NCBI GenBank assembly: GCA_004380135.1
Contig: QXCR01000137.1
Location: 1 to 64,000 of the forward strand
Origin: Stemphylium vesicarium
Taxonomy: Eukaryota; Ascomycota; Dothideomycetes; Pleosporales; Pleosporaceae
Length of the DNA: 64,000 bases
Direction of reading: 5' to 3'
Shown: piece after piece, positions 51,945 through 63,552 of the stretch
Position numbering within the stretch: the stretch's first letter is position 1
How the letters are laid out: each line of letters starts with the position of its first letter
Made by a program: the position numbers and the translations under genes
Notes under the pieces: generated by a model
Told to the model about the DNA's origin: nothing
Database searches by the model: none
Seen by the model: only the letters and a program-made list of their open reading frames with translations

Positions 51945-53638
51945 CTAGTCTAAGAAAGTAAAAAGGTTCGTATGTACAACGTTAAGAGCGCGGTCGGCTT
52001 CGCGCTCTTCAATAACGCAAGATATGTTGATCTCGCTGGCACCTGTTTAAGATTAGCAGATGTTTTGGTTTGATTAGATTGCGGAATGACATACCTTGTG
52101 AGATCATCTCAATATTGATGTTATTGTCACCCAACACGCCGAAGAACTTGCCGGAAATACCAATCATGTTCTTCAGCTGCTTACCCACCAAGCTCACAAT
52201 GGCCATGTCAGGGACAATGTCAATCGTACCGAGCGTACCGAGATCGTTGACGGCACCCTGGAGATCCTTGGACTGAATCTTGTATTCGTCCTCGCCGCCA
52301 CCGCTAAGAAGGGCGGATTCGGAGTGCAAGGCCATGGACACGTGGACCTCGGACGAGGAAATGAGATCGACGGAGAAGTTCCACTTGTCGAGGATGCTGA
52401 AGATGTTCATCAAGAAACCATGGGCACGGGTGCGCTTGTTGCTGTGCACGTTGAGCACCAGAATGTTGTGCTTGATTGTTACCGCGGTGGGGCGCTTGGG
52501 GCCTTCAAGCTGGCTTAGCAGGCTAGAAGAGCGGGTACGGAAGAGACCCGTTTCTTTCAGAGGCGAGCGCTCATCGATCTTGGCCATGTTGTCCGGGAAG
52601 ATGATGGTTCCGGCGTTGCGCGGGTTCATGACGTTCTTGATGCGGATGGGGATGCGGGCGCGAATCACCTGCTCCATGGTGAAGGGGTGGATGACCTCGG
52701 ATCCGTAAAAGGTCAATTCAGCGGCCTCAGAGGGTGTGACGGTAGGGAGTAGCGCAGCGGTGGGCACCTTGCGCGGGTCGGCCGTGAAGATGCCATCCAC
52801 CTCCTTCCAGACCTGAAGCTCCTTCGCCTTGGTACCAACGGCAACCAGGGCGGCGCAGAGATCGGTATATCCACGTCCGATGGTGTTGAGGAGACCGCCG
52901 GGCACGTTGCCAAAGTAACCGGTAATGACGGGAACCTTGTCGCCGCATGCCTCGACCTCCTTGGCGAAGTCATTGGCCAGATCCCTGTAGAAGTTCTCCT
53001 GCAAGCCTCCCTTGATGGGCGCATAGGGCTTGACGACATCGCTGAGGTCGACGAATTGAGCCGGAGTACCGCGGTCGTTCAAGATGGCAGCCATGTAGCG
53101 GCAACTTAGCTTCTCGCCCTTGCTGATGATCTTATCCTCGGCACGGCTAGTGACCTCCTCCAGGTGCTGGGCCGACTCCAGAATCTTGATCAAGCTCCTG
53201 CACTCAGCATTAACCTCCTCAGTGTAGGAGGCCAGGATTTCTGGGCTCTTGATCATGTCCGCGCCTGCCTGTATGTGGTCGGTTCGGATAGCTTCGACAA
53301 TCTCGTCATAGCCGCGGTGGTTGGGGTTCTCTGCAGCGCGAGCGGCACGAAGGAGGCGGTTGGTGGTTCCCTCCAGCTTCGTGTTGCTGCTGCGGGCCGA
53401 GCAGACAATAGCGGCGCGGTTTGTCTGGAGACCAGCTCTGTGAATTGTTAGTGTTTCTATTCAGCCAGTGTGCCGTGAAATGGGAGTCATACTCGACAAT
53501 GCCCGCTATGTTCTGCGCAAACTTGCCAACGCTCGTGCCGCCGAACTTGAGGACCACCCAGCCTCCGGGTAGGTGCTTCTCTTCCGTGTGAGCTATCCGC
53601 TCCGACTGGTGTGTGTGTCCGTTTGTGTATGCCGACAT
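51945..53638 (-). CDS. hom3: Aspartokinase
   Basis: Exons 53493-53638, 52095-53437 and 51945-52042 give 528 residues, normal for fungal aspartokinases. Introns are 55 and 52 nt with GTATGA/GTATGT donors. The ATP-site motif 'VVLKFGGTSVG' is at 28-38, 'AAIVCSARSS' crosses the first junction, and 'SKGEKLSCRYMAAILN', 'PVITGYFG', 'TIGRGYTDLCAALVA', 'WKEVDGIFTADPR' and 'ELTFYGSEVIHPFTM' follow in the usual order. Two C-terminal ACT domains are visible ('FLMNIFSILDKWNFSVDLISSSEVHVSMAL' and 'SGKFFGVLGDNNINIEMISQGASEINISCVI'). The enzyme phosphorylates aspartate, opening threonine, methionine and isoleucine synthesis, and in fungi is inhibited by threonine through the ACT domains. Confidence 0.96.
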
Positions 53639-55563
53639 TGTGGAGTTTGTTAAGAAGGTCGTGCCAGGGCAATTGCTTCCAGAAAATCTTTTGGTATGGA
53701 GGGTAGAAAGGATGTGGTTTTGCGATGGTTCTTGTAGGCGAATGACGTGTGTTGGGGGAAGTATGGAGTTGTGAAGTGTGAGGGAATTCTCGACGACTTT
53801 AGTGGGGCCCTGAGTCAAACCGACCATGATTCCGCCCGCAATCGGCTGCAGGTGCTGTTAAGTAGGCTAAGGGTACTAAGGGAGGCTACGTGTACTAGAT
53901 TGGTACTAACGCCGCGCCACCACCAGCGAACACTCCGCAATCCTTATACACGCTGTGTGTCGGCCAAAAGAAAACTTCTCGGGACGGGTCGCCGCATGCC
54001 TTACATGCTTGGTAGCCAATGGCGACCTGCGCCGTCGCGTGCTCCGTCTTCGCCCGCATCCTCCGCAGTTTACAACGCCAGACCCGCATCACGTGCGCGC
54101 TGTCAGCCTGGGGCATCTGCGACTCCATAACCATGAGATTCTATCTCGGCTCCGAGTTCTGTTCGAGGAGCCCCATCTCACCACTCGAGAACCGCAACCT
54201 CCCCATCCAGAATCCCAGATCGCCCTCTGCGATCCGCAGCTGCCGTTCGTGAACCGCAGACCCCCTTTTCGAGAACACCAGTTGACGCCTTCCGTCTATG
54301 ACGCTTGACAGCAAATCGTGACACCTGGGCCTGCCATTGCGATAATTGACACATTTTCTCCGCTTTCACCATCTCCGAAAATCTCGCGGCCTTCCAGGAC
54401 ACGCACTCGTTGCAAGAGTCACACAGCCATCTTTTGTGCCCGACGTGGCCCCTCAACGGAACTCGCACTTCTCTAGGGCGTTGCTGAAGAACTTACTAGA
54501 AGAACTTACTAGAAGAACTTACTAGAAGAACTAGAGCAGTAACCAGTGTCGCGTGCCCTCTGTCGTCCGAGATTGGTTGCAAGCGCTGTGACGCGGAGGC
54601 TCATCTACGGATAGCTGCATCGATCATCGCGAGGCTACGCATAGATCCGATCGCTCTTGCTTGCACAAGGCCTTAGCTCTTACCTGGTCTTGCACTTGTA
54701 ACAGCAACAACTCACGATTCTACGTTACCTGACAGATCATCTACCAAGTGTCGCTTTCAGCTGATCTTAACTGAGCCGCTCACTGACTTGATCGATGTTC
54801 TGAAGCGTACTGGCCCCCAACAGAACCCGGCAACTTCAACCCACCCATTAGACTAGTGCGCGATAAAGCATGTCTTGTGTCGAATTTATCGAGCAGATGA
54901 CACTATCAATAGCTCTGGCTGAATCTGAGCAGCTCGCCAATGTGCCCCACTGTACAGAGACGTTGTTTTGGCCCCCAGGACGGACCGAAACAAGAAAGCA
55001 CGCAGTCACTTTCGCAACTCACCTTTTCTCATGGTTGCACTATGAACGAAAGCATTTAATATCGACTCGCTGCGCATACCGCTCTGTCTGACTGCTTTTC
55101 CACGAGTCATGCCTTCGCGCGCAGGTTCTTGCGTTCCACACACTGTTGTCCGCCTCGCGTCATCCACGTGCCAATAATTTCTAGAAAGAGAGGAATCGAA
55201 TGCAAGGCGATGTGACTGTAGATGAGGCACAGTTCCGAAGAAGTTCCGCAGCCAATAGATTGGTCGGCCTTGGAAGTCACGCATGTAGTGTTGTTACATG
55301 CACATCTGCGGCGCAGTCCCCTTTGCGAATCACATATCATCCTGGAAGCCACCATGCATGGAATGCTAACGTACTATGTCATATTTTGGCAGTACCTCCA
55401 CCAATATAGCCCTTGTCGATATATACTTGGTATCCCAAGGTACCTCAGGCTTTGGCAGTGGTATTCCCCTCACTAGAAGCCGCCATCATACAGCTTCTAC
55501 CTCTCCCAGCCGTAACACTTACTTTCCAGCTATCAGCTCCCGCTCCATATCCATCTTGACATC
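53639..55563. other. 1.9-kb intergenic stretch, no supported gene
   Basis: Contains the aspartokinase promoter on the left. ORFs up to ~130 codons (53747-54130, 53955-54308, +) show no domain. A repetitive patch near 54,170-54,290 repeats 'gaaccgca' and similar words, and a 13-bp tandem repeat lies at 54,486. I see no tRNA or other RNA gene. The right end is the promoter region of the membrane-protein gene. Confidence 0.45.
54486..54533. repeat. Tandem 13-bp repeat, 3 full copies plus a partial one
   Basis: The unit gaagaacttacta occurs at 54486-54498, 54499-54511 and 54512-54524, followed by a shortened copy gaagaacta at 54525-54533. No mismatches in the full copies. Confidence 0.95.
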
Positions 55564-56568
55564 ATGGCGGCCGGAATCGAAAATGCAGGCCTTACCATCG
55601 TAACAATCACCTCCGGTCCCTACCTTGAGCCGTTTCCAACCGTTTCAAGTTGGTTGCCACTCACCACACCCTTCACCTACCCGTCTTCGTGTACGGATCA
55701 ATGGATACAGGCCGACTTTGACGATCCCGGGTCTGTATCGAACTCTGTCCCAAGCTCTTGTCAGCCGGATAGTACTTCTCTACACAGTCCAGGCACGTGC
55801 ATTGAGGGTTATTACATAGCGAGGGTAGTCGAATACAGAAAAGAAGGATACACGAGCGGAGGCGAACGAGTATGGGGGGCAAACTGCTGTAGAAAGTACG
55901 TGGAAATAACTGTCCATGATGAAGTCGTTGGGGCACGGTTCCAGCGGCTGGTTCAAAGTTAACTACTGGTTCTGACAATGAACGACAGTGACATGACCTC
56001 ATACGGCCCTTTCGCCTCCTGCACATCTTCCTTCTCAACACCTATCACGAAGTATCAATATGGCTACGATGCAGTCACTATGACACGAGATGATGGAAGT
56101 CCTTACACGTTCACCACTATCGACACTGAGGCGGTAGACAATACTACAATCATTACGTCAGGACAAATGTTAATGCAGCCATTCCTTGTTTACTGGCAGT
56201 CATCCGACCTCTCCGACTTTGATCCCGAGTATGCATCGGCTCTAGCGGAAAATTTGCAGATCGACTTTACACCCACTGGAACAGAAATAGTCACTGCAGC
56301 GACAGCATCTCCTCCAGATCGAAGTGGGATCGACTCAGCAACGCCAACTTCTCCACCTGAACTGATAACAACGGATAGCGGAAGCGGATCAGGTCTCAGC
56401 ACTGGTGCCAAAGCTGGAATAGGTGTTGGTGTAGCGGTTGGTGCAATATTGCTTGGTGTGACTGCTTTTCTGCTTTACAGAGAGCAATCACGGAAGAAGG
56501 CCAAACTCGACAGGAATTCTGCTATCCAGAATGAGCAACCAGAGTTCGTTCAAACGGAAGCGCCATAG
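55564..56568 (+). CDS. Single-pass membrane protein with Cys-containing extracellular domain
   Basis: Exons 55564-55895 and 55989-56568 (intron GTACGT...CGACAG, 93 nt) give 303 residues. Architecture: an N-terminal ectodomain with paired cysteines ('YPSSCTDQW', 'PSSCQPD', 'GTCIEGYY', 'ANCCRND', 'FASCTSSF'), 'VYWQSSDLSDFDPEYASALAENL', a Ser/Thr-rich stalk, one membrane helix ('AGIGVGVAVGAILLGVTAFLLY') and a short basic cytoplasmic tail. There is no obvious classical signal peptide at this start. The pattern is common in expanded families of fungal cell-surface proteins of unknown role. A degraded paralogue lies just downstream (57,153-58,096), so this locus arose by tandem duplication. Confidence 0.75.
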
Positions 56569-57152
56569 CTGCCAGAACTGCGCGCACGAGCAACATTTTG
56601 GAGGCGAAGCAGCGGATGTTGCTCAAGTCGGCGCGACGGAAAAGAGATGGGAGATCCCGCTACTGGCATAGAACTAGCTACAAGAAAGTCACCCCACCGC
56701 TACAGAAAAGATACGACATCAAGACGCTATATATCGTACCATTCTACAAGATAGTGCAAGCCTTCGCAGAGGTGCTTACACGCAATAACAATGCATCTTC
56801 ATAGTAAACGACTCGACTTCTTCATCGGCTGAACTCCCAATGACCAGCAACTTCGCAGCAGCGACGCGACGGGTATTTTGCTGCGGCACAGTTCGTCCCA
56901 CTATACGCGTCTCACGTGTTCAGATGGGTTCAATGCGCAACTGTGGCGTAGCTCTCCTACCCAGCGGCAGGTCGCCGACGAGGCCATTACAAGTGGTATG
57001 TTATGCTATGCAAGGATGTGCTAATAGCGGTGTCAAATCTCCTACTAGACGCCACCAACGGGCTGGCAATCTGGTTATGAAGTGCGCAAGTCGCTACTGC
57101 TGCTTTTTCTTTCTCCTCTCCGTACATCTCGATCCGCCTCGGAGCTGTAACC
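56569..57152. other. Spacer between tandem paralogues
   Basis: About 580 bp between the intact membrane-protein gene and its decayed copy. Short ORFs only (56840-57169, +), no recognisable content. Confidence 0.5.
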
Positions 57153-58096
57153 ATGGACGGAGTTGCTGAGGCTGGTCTGGAGTCCAGGACGGAAACACGG
57201 TCATCCACATCTGGGGTGGATATCATACCTCTGACCACCGTTTTCACCCCAAATGCTGAATGCACACCTTTCTCGACATTGTTGATTCCTGATCAGTTGC
57301 CTAGCAATGTCGTCGCGCTCCACGACCATAGCTGCCTTCCACAGAGTACCTACGCACAATGCAGCCCAGGGATCTGCCCGGATGGTTGGTCCATGGCTAC
57401 GATCACAGAGTGGGCGGCTGCGACTTCCGCGACAGGCTACGATCGTCATGGCAGGCCACATGCTGCTCTGGGTACGTGAAAGCTCCTAGTGCCTACGTCA
57501 AATACTCGTGCAATGTACTCTCGCGAGGCCAGAATTCATTAAGTTGTAACCATAGAAGCTAAACAAGCAATATCAGTAGAGAAACCCTCGGCGATGATAA
57601 CCACTGCGCAACTCAGTTCTCCGATACTGCCTTGACGGTTTCCAGCGAGTCCCTCTATACGGTTACAGAAAGCTCGGGCAGCACATGAAGAAGGTTCTTC
57701 GGGACTTGGGTCACTCTTACAGCCGGCAACCCCCTTGGAAACGAATTAGTAATATACTGGAAGGCAACCGATATCCCAGATTTCCCACCTGACTACGCGT
57801 CATTACTCGCAAGAAGGCTCGACATTGACATCACTCCGTCCGAGACTGCAACTTCGATGGCGCCCAACGAAAGCACGAGTACGTCAGAAACCGAGGCAGC
57901 TCCGGCGGAACCTAAGGGCCTCGGCACTGGATTGAAAGCAGGTATCGGAATAGGTGCTGTCGTCGGTGCTGCCCTACTCCTAGGAAAAGCATTTTTGTTG
58001 TACAAGCACTTCTTGCGGAGGAGGACGAGACTTCAAGGGGAAGCAGTTGTAAAGAATGATCAACCAGAGCTCGTTCATAATACGACAGCTAAATGA
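57153..58096 (+). pseudogene. Decayed tandem paralogue of the upstream membrane protein
   Basis: Starts like its neighbour ('MDGVAEAGLE...VDIIPLTTVFTPNAECTPF') and keeps 'CLPQSTYAQCSPGICPDGWSMATITEWAAATSATG'. The expected Cys-Cys motif ('WQATCCSGYV', ~57,448) is then in another frame, so there is a frameshift near 57,440. After a gap the original type of sequence resumes ('ALTVSSESLYTVTESSGST') but hits a TGA at about 57,686 and continues in frame to '...VIYWKATDIPDFPPDYASLLARRLDI', the membrane helix 'AGIGIGAVVGAALLLGKAFLLY' and a tail ending 'NDQPELVHNTTAK' at 58,096. Tail and helix closely match 'NEQPEFVQTEAP' and the helix of the upstream gene. An unusual intron set could hide one defect, but not easily both. 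Confidence 0.65.
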
Positions 58097-58946
58097 GCGG
58101 ACAAGGGATTTGTGGTACACGTCGCTGGCAGGTGAAGGAAGGCGCTGAGACTAGGTCTAGGGGCGGAAACGGGAGACGAGACGGAGTAGCTGGAAACTTC
58201 CATACATACATCGCGGGCGCAATATTCGACTGTGATCCTCTAGAGAATGAATCGAAAAGAGAGTGAAAGATGAGTTGAACGACAGACATTACCACACACA
58301 ACGTCCTTTCTCTCCGAAACCTCCTCCTTCGCCCCGACGCTCAGGATCACACTTTCCCCAGACTGTGTGCACATGCATCATATGGCTGATTTTCCAGTCG
58401 ATAACAGTGTCTCTACATCCCCATTGAAGAAGTACAAAATAACAAGTAGAAGCAAGAAGGAATCGCGCTCTTATGTAAAATTCCAGCCAACGCTTCCCGC
58501 CACCGCTTCTCACCATCCCACTCTATCAATGCCTGTCATTAGCGTCGCATGGAACAGGTGTTCAGCCGCCTGTGTGTGCTGATCTCCCGTAGTGCATCGC
58601 ACAAGTTACTATTTGCCGACCGGTAGCCTAGCCAATCTAACGAACATGTGTCCTGTACGTAGACGAGGTGTCCGCGGCTTCCGGTTCGTGTCCTATTGCA
58701 GTGCTTACTGCGACCGATAACAGTTTCTATCCAGTCGTTGACGTCATCACGCACGGGACTAAGCCGGATTAAGCGCACTACGAAACGCTTCTGAAGCCGA
58801 ACACCACGGCTGTCAAGGTCGCGATGTATCTTCACGTGCCTGGGAATTCTCACACTAGGTCTCTTCTCTCATAAACAGACCAAACCCCATCTGTCTGTCA
58901 AGCAATCGAAGTTTGCCTAAGACGTCAAGTAGTCGGATTGCCCATC
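58097..58946. other. Intergenic stretch
   Basis: About 850 bp before the methyltransferase gene; no supported gene on either strand and no RNA gene seen. Its right end is the promoter of the downstream gene. Confidence 0.5.
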
Positions 58947-60206
58947 ATGAACTACATATCAAGTATATACACACTCTCACCCCAGGCAACCACCAAACCC
59001 ACCTTCCTAACGAACCCACAGACCTCGTCGATACTGACGCAGTCATAAACCCCCTCCTCGACAACGGCTACCTCCCGCATGCCGTAATCCGCGTCGGAAT
59101 CCGGCGGCAGCTCGCCGACCGCCTGGCGTCCATCGCAACCACGTCGCTGGAAGCCGGGTACGAGTCCAAGATGAACTACGTCAAGCTACTCCGGGAACGG
59201 CCTATTGCGATTGAAACGTCGACGGCTAACGAGCAGCATTACGAAGTGGGGACGAGTGTGCTAAAGGGTATGTTGGGCCCACGGATGAAGTATTCGAGTT
59301 GTTTGTATGAGAAGGGTGGGGAGACGTTGGCGCAGGCTGAGGTCGCGATGATGCGGTTGTATGTTGAGAGGGCGGAGTTGAGGGATGGGATGAGTGTTTT
59401 GGATTTGGGGTGAGTTTCTTTCTATTTCTTTTCTTCTTGTACTGGTTGTTGGGGTTTGAATGCTGTGCAATGTCACGTGCATCTCAATACTCAACTCCCC
59501 GATAAAAGACATCACTTTCCATTCAAAACTTCAATGCTAACAAAACGCTAGATGTGGCTGGGGCTCGGCATCCCTCTACATGGCCGAAATCTTCCCCAAC
59601 TCGCAAATCACCGCCTTCTCCAACTCACGCACGCAAAAAGAATACATCGACGGCGTCGCCGCCTCGAAAGGCTTCAAGAACCTAACTGTCATCACCGGCG
59701 ATGTGGTCGACTACGAGTTTCTGCCGTCGGCATACGACCGCGTCATTTCCATCGAGCTCTTCGAGCACATGAAAAACTACCAGCTCCTCCTCCGCAAAGT
59801 GGCCACGGCTCTCAAACCAGGCGGCAAGCTCTTCGTGCACATTTTCGCCCATTGCACTACGCCGTACGACTTTGAGGGCGGATGGATGACGGAACACTTC
59901 TTCACGGGCGGTACGATGCCTTCGGCGGATTTACTGCTGTTCTTCCAGGATGATCTCAGGGTTAAGCAGCAGTGGTGGGTTTCTGGCATGCATTACTCCA
60001 AGACGTGTGAAGATTGGCTTGTTACTATGCTGAAGAATAAGGAGAGTATTTGGAAGGGGCTGGTCGAGACGTATGGTGAGGAGGGCGCGTTGACGTGGTG
60101 GAATAGGTGGCAGGTCTTCTATCTGGCTTGCTCTGAATTGTTCAGGTGGGATGGAGGTGATACTTGGGGTGTAAGTCACTATTTGTTTGAAAAGCCGGCT
60201 GCGTAG
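58947..60206 (+). CDS. Cyclopropane-fatty-acid-synthase / coclaurine-N-methyltransferase-like SAM enzyme
   Basis: Exons 58947-58962 (only 16 nt: Met-Asn-Tyr-Ile-Ser plus one base), 59022-59409 and 59552-60206 give 352 residues. The short first exon is inferred from a GTATAT donor, a CCTAAC branch site and a CACAG acceptor; the frame before it has no ATG. The N-terminal part reads 'LVDTDAVINPLLDNGYLPHAVIRVGIRRQL', 'ANEQHYEVGTSVLKGMLGPRMKYSSCLY'. The SAM motif 'VLDLGCGWGSASLYMA' is rebuilt by the second intron, followed by 'VISIELFEHMKNYQLLLRKVATALKPGGKLFVHIF'. These are hallmarks of the CMAS family, with best resemblance to the eukaryotic CFA-like/coclaurine N-methyltransferase branch. The actual methyl acceptor is unknown. 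No membrane segment. Confidence 0.87.
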
Positions 60207-61196
60207 ATGGGAATTAATTGGAGGAGCGGAGAACTGTGTACAATATATGTACTTCAACTCAAACGTAAAGTCTAAACTTCAGCATACCGGTTTTCCTTTC
60301 CTTGAATTCTGAGAGAACTGTGATGAATACGCATGTGACGCGATTGCTTTGATTGCTGTTCTGGATTTCTTGGCACTGGTCGCGTTGGATATCGGAGCCC
60401 TGGTACTAGTCTTTCTGCCTGACATGCTCCTCGTATGTACAATTGGCGGATCCGATTGCCATTTCTATCATAACTCCGCCATTTTTGCTGCCACCCAATG
60501 CTCTCGCCCATCGTTCAATGTTCCCATGGGTGCTTCCAGCCGAGGAGCGCGGGGCCGTCCTTCTTCGCGCGGTACATCAACTGCCCTCGTCAGCACCTCC
60601 CCTATTCGTGCGGGGAGTTTCCACCTACGAAAAACCACATTGAAGCGCCGAGGCCAGTTGCCATGAATCGGTATAGTGGTCGGACCGGGTGAATGTGGAT
60701 GGGGTGGTTTGGGTGCGGCGCATATTTGGGCGGACCCATGCGGGCGAATGTGGGTTGCATGGTGTGAGTCGAGCCTGAAGAGTCGTCAATCTCTATGGCA
60801 GCTTCCAGTAGTATGGCACAGTGTGTACCTGCGATATCCGGGGTGCAATGGCTCGTTGACGTCTTTCGTGAGTGAGGTGTGGTTAAGGTCCGATGGAGGC
60901 TACGTTAGCGTTGCGTTGCCAAGATTTTGGCATCAACCGTCAATCGCGTCGTCTGTTCCTTCACTCGCGACAAAACCATCGCCTTTGTCATGCCTGCACA
61001 ATAGCTATCTCTTAGAGCCCTCCGATACGTACAAGCGCCCATCATCGCGACTGGATACCCTTCGTTGTATTACTACACCACACTCGATCGATCGCGCGAG
61101 TTCCTGCGGGCATTGGCTCCGCGGACCACTTAGCCCCGAGTACGAAACGTACCTCCGAACCATCACTCACGAAATATCGCCAACCCCGCCGCCGAC
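60207..61196. other. Intergenic / promoter region of bur1
   Basis: About 1 kb in tandem orientation. Short overlapping ORFs (up to 201 codons at 60676-61281, which overlaps the start of bur1) have no recognisable domain. No RNA gene seen. Confidence 0.45.
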
Positions 61197-62978
61197 ATGG
61201 CGACTCCGGCGGGTGCGACGCCGTCACGCACCCTGCAACGCCGATTCAAAGGATGCAGTAAGATCGGCGAGTACGAGATGATGCAGAAGCTAGGAGAGGG
61301 TACTTTTGGTGAAGTCCACAAAGCGCGTCAACGATCCACCGGCAGTGTCTATGCGCTGAAGAAGATTTTGATGCACAACGAAAAGGACGGGTTTCCCATC
61401 ACGGCGCTGCGAGAAATCAAGCTGCTGAAGATGCTGTCGCATGATAATGTGTTGAAACTCGAGGAAATGGCCGTCGAGCGGCCCAAGACCGAGGGCAGGA
61501 AGCGCGCGATACTGTACATGGTCACGCCGTACATGGATCACGATCTCTCAGGTCTTCTCGACAACCCCGAGGTCAGATTCCAGGAAGCGCAGATCAAGTG
61601 CTACATGCTCCAGCTGTTCAAGGGTCTGGCCTACCTCCACGACAACCACATTCTACATCGAGACATGAAGGCAGCCAACCTTCTTATCAACAACCGCGGG
61701 CGACTACAAATAGCCGATTTCGGTCTCGCGAGACACTATGACGAAGCGGTGCCACGACGCGGCAGGGGCAACGGCGAGGCGAAACGCGAATACACTACGC
61801 TTGTTGTCACTAGATGGTACCGACCCCCAGAGTTGCTTTTGCAGCTCAGGAAATACACGCCGGCTATCGACATGTGGGGCGCAGGCTGTGTCTTTGGCGA
61901 AATGTTCAAGCGCAAACCTATCCTTGCAGGCCAGAGCGACATACATCAAGCGCAAATCATATTCGAGTTGGTGGGCTCCCCGAACGACGTCAGCATGCCG
62001 GGTTGGAGTGAGCTACCAGGAGCTGAGCCCGTTCGCAACTTTGGACCCAGCACAGGCAACATTGCGCAAAGGTTCCGCGAACTCTCAGCTCTAGGACTGT
62101 CGCTCATCAAAGATCTCATGAAGCTTGACTGGCGGAAACGTATCAACGCCATCGACGCTATCGACCATCCCTACTTCCGAGAGACACCATTACCCATGCG
62201 CGAAGAAGACATCCCCCATTTCGCCGACTCGCACGAGCTCGACCGACGGAACGCACGCGGCCAGAAACAAGCGCTCCCCCCAGCGCCACAAGGCGGCACC
62301 GTCGGCGGAGGCCCCAACGGCGAATGGACAGGCCAAGGCCCACCACCACAATCCTGGCAAAACGGCGACCGAAGATACGGCGGACCCCAAGATCGAGGCC
62401 CACCAGGCGTCGACCGCGGCCCAAGAGGAGGGTATGACCGCCGCCCCTACGAACACCGACCCCCACCCCCACCCCCACCAGGTGAGCGACGACCAAACTG
62501 GGGCGGCGGCGGCGCAGACCGCGGCCACAACGGTCTCCCAGCCCCACCCGCAGACGGCCGCCACCCTCTGCCCCCCGTCCCCCGCTACGGCCCCGATGGC
62601 GCAGACCGCCGCAGAGGTCCACCTCCAGCCGGCGGCGACACTTACATCCCCAGTTACGGCGCCGATGGAGGTCCCCGCCGCTCCCGCGAACCAGACGATC
62701 GAACGCGCCGCGGCTCCCGCGACTCGGGCAACTCGCGAGAGGGATACACGGATGACCGGGCTGATCGCAACCGCGGCGGTGGCGCGTATCGCGATCGTGG
62801 GGCTGGTGGTGGTGGTGGTGGTGGTGGTGGTGGTCATCCGCGGAATAACTTTGCGCAGGAAAGACGGGATGGGCGGACAAGGTCGCGCAGTCCGGAGAGG
62901 AGAGATGGGAGGGGGAGGGATAATGGTGGCGGTGGGGGGAGGGAAAGAGATGCGAATGATATTTATAGGAGGAGATGA
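61197..62978 (+). CDS. bur1: Bur1/Sgv1-type cyclin-dependent kinase (CDK9 orthologue)
   Basis: A single exon of 593 residues. Kinase domain ~25-335: GEGTFGEV (33-40), Lys in 'YALKK', the CDK9-type cyclin-binding helix PITALRE (67-73), HRDMKAANLL (154-163), DFGLAR (174-179), and a T-loop 'REYTTLVVTRWYRPPEL' with the activating Thr. Bur1/CDK9 with its cyclin phosphorylates Spt5 and the RNA polymerase II tail to promote elongation. The C-terminal ~240 residues are Pro/Gly/Arg-rich, with RGG-like and Arg-Asp-rich stretches and a glycine run coded by a ggt microsatellite (62,806-62,833). The strong composition bias opens long false ORFs in other frames. No intron is needed. Confidence 0.94.
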   Translation: MATPAGATPSRTLQRRFKGCSKIGEYEMMQKLGEGTFGEVHKARQRSTGSVYALKKILMHNEKDGFPITALREIKLLKMLSHDNVLKLEEMAVERPKTEGRKRAILYMVTPYMDHDLSGLLDNPEVRFQEAQIKCYMLQLFKGLAYLHDNHILHRDMKAANLLINNRGRLQIADFGLARHYDEAVPRRGRGNGEAKREYTTLVVTRWYRPPELLLQLRKYTPAIDMWGAGCVFGEMFKRKPILAGQSDIHQAQIIFELVGSPNDVSMPGWSELPGAEPVRNFGPSTGNIAQRFRELSALGLSLIKDLMKLDWRKRINAIDAIDHPYFRETPLPMREEDIPHFADSHELDRRNARGQKQALPPAPQGGTVGGGPNGEWTGQGPPPQSWQNGDRRYGGPQDRGPPGVDRGPRGGYDRRPYEHRPPPPPPPGERRPNWGGGGADRGHNGLPAPPADGRHPLPPVPRYGPDGADRRRGPPPAGGDTYIPSYGADGGPRRSREPDDRTRRGSRDSGNSREGYTDDRADRNRGGGAYRDRGAGGGGGGGGGGHPRNNFAQERRDGRTRSRSPERRDGRGRDNGGGGGRERDANDIYRRR

Positions 62979-63552
62979 TGAGATGGCGCTGGATGGTCTC
63001 GAAAGTCTGGATCACTCCGCCCCGTCTCTCCCAATGAGATGTCTGGCGGGAGGAAGAGATGTCGCCGTCTTGGACCGGACGCGTTTTCCAAGAGAAAGAG
63101 CGGAGTAGCAGAAATGTGTACCAATAGGCAAAGAATTTGGCGTTTTCATATTGTGGATGTGGAGGGGCATAAACACGCGGGGCAAGTATTTCCTACGTCC
63201 TTTCACTTTCATGAGGGGTGTTTTGATGGGCGCATCGGAAGGGAGTGCATGGGGAACTTCCTCTTTTTTTCGTAAGAACAGCATTTCTCTGGCGTTTTCT
63301 TTTTTTCTTGTTTCTCTCTGCGAGGTATTCCGGTAGAGTGGCTTGCTCAAGAAAGCTTCGAGATAGCCTTGTTCCTATTGATACCAGTATACAATCCACG
63401 CAAATAAGCAACACACGGAAGGCAGAGGATAGAAGGCAGAATGAATAACACATACTCTATCCATCCACATCCACATGTACATGCATCCCTGAAATCTACC
63501 CAGATATCCAACCCAGCCGTCCACTTCTCCCCCTCCCCTCTTTCCCAACCCA
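62979..63552. other. Convergent intergenic stretch
   Basis: About 570 bp between the 3' ends of bur1 (+) and the edge gene (-); both 3' UTRs should lie here. No gene or ordered repeat seen. Confidence 0.5.

Noticed and set aside
52280..52708. 142-codon plus-strand ORF opposite aspartokinase
   Set aside because: Antisense shadow of conserved coding sequence; composition mirrors the aspartokinase codons.
62125..63108. 327-codon plus-strand ORF and 285-codon minus-strand ORF (62158-63015) overlapping bur1
   Set aside because: Both are by-products of the GC-rich, Pro/Gly/Arg-coding repeats of the Bur1 tail; they consist of low-complexity Thr/Pro/Ala or Gly/Arg/His runs with no domain.
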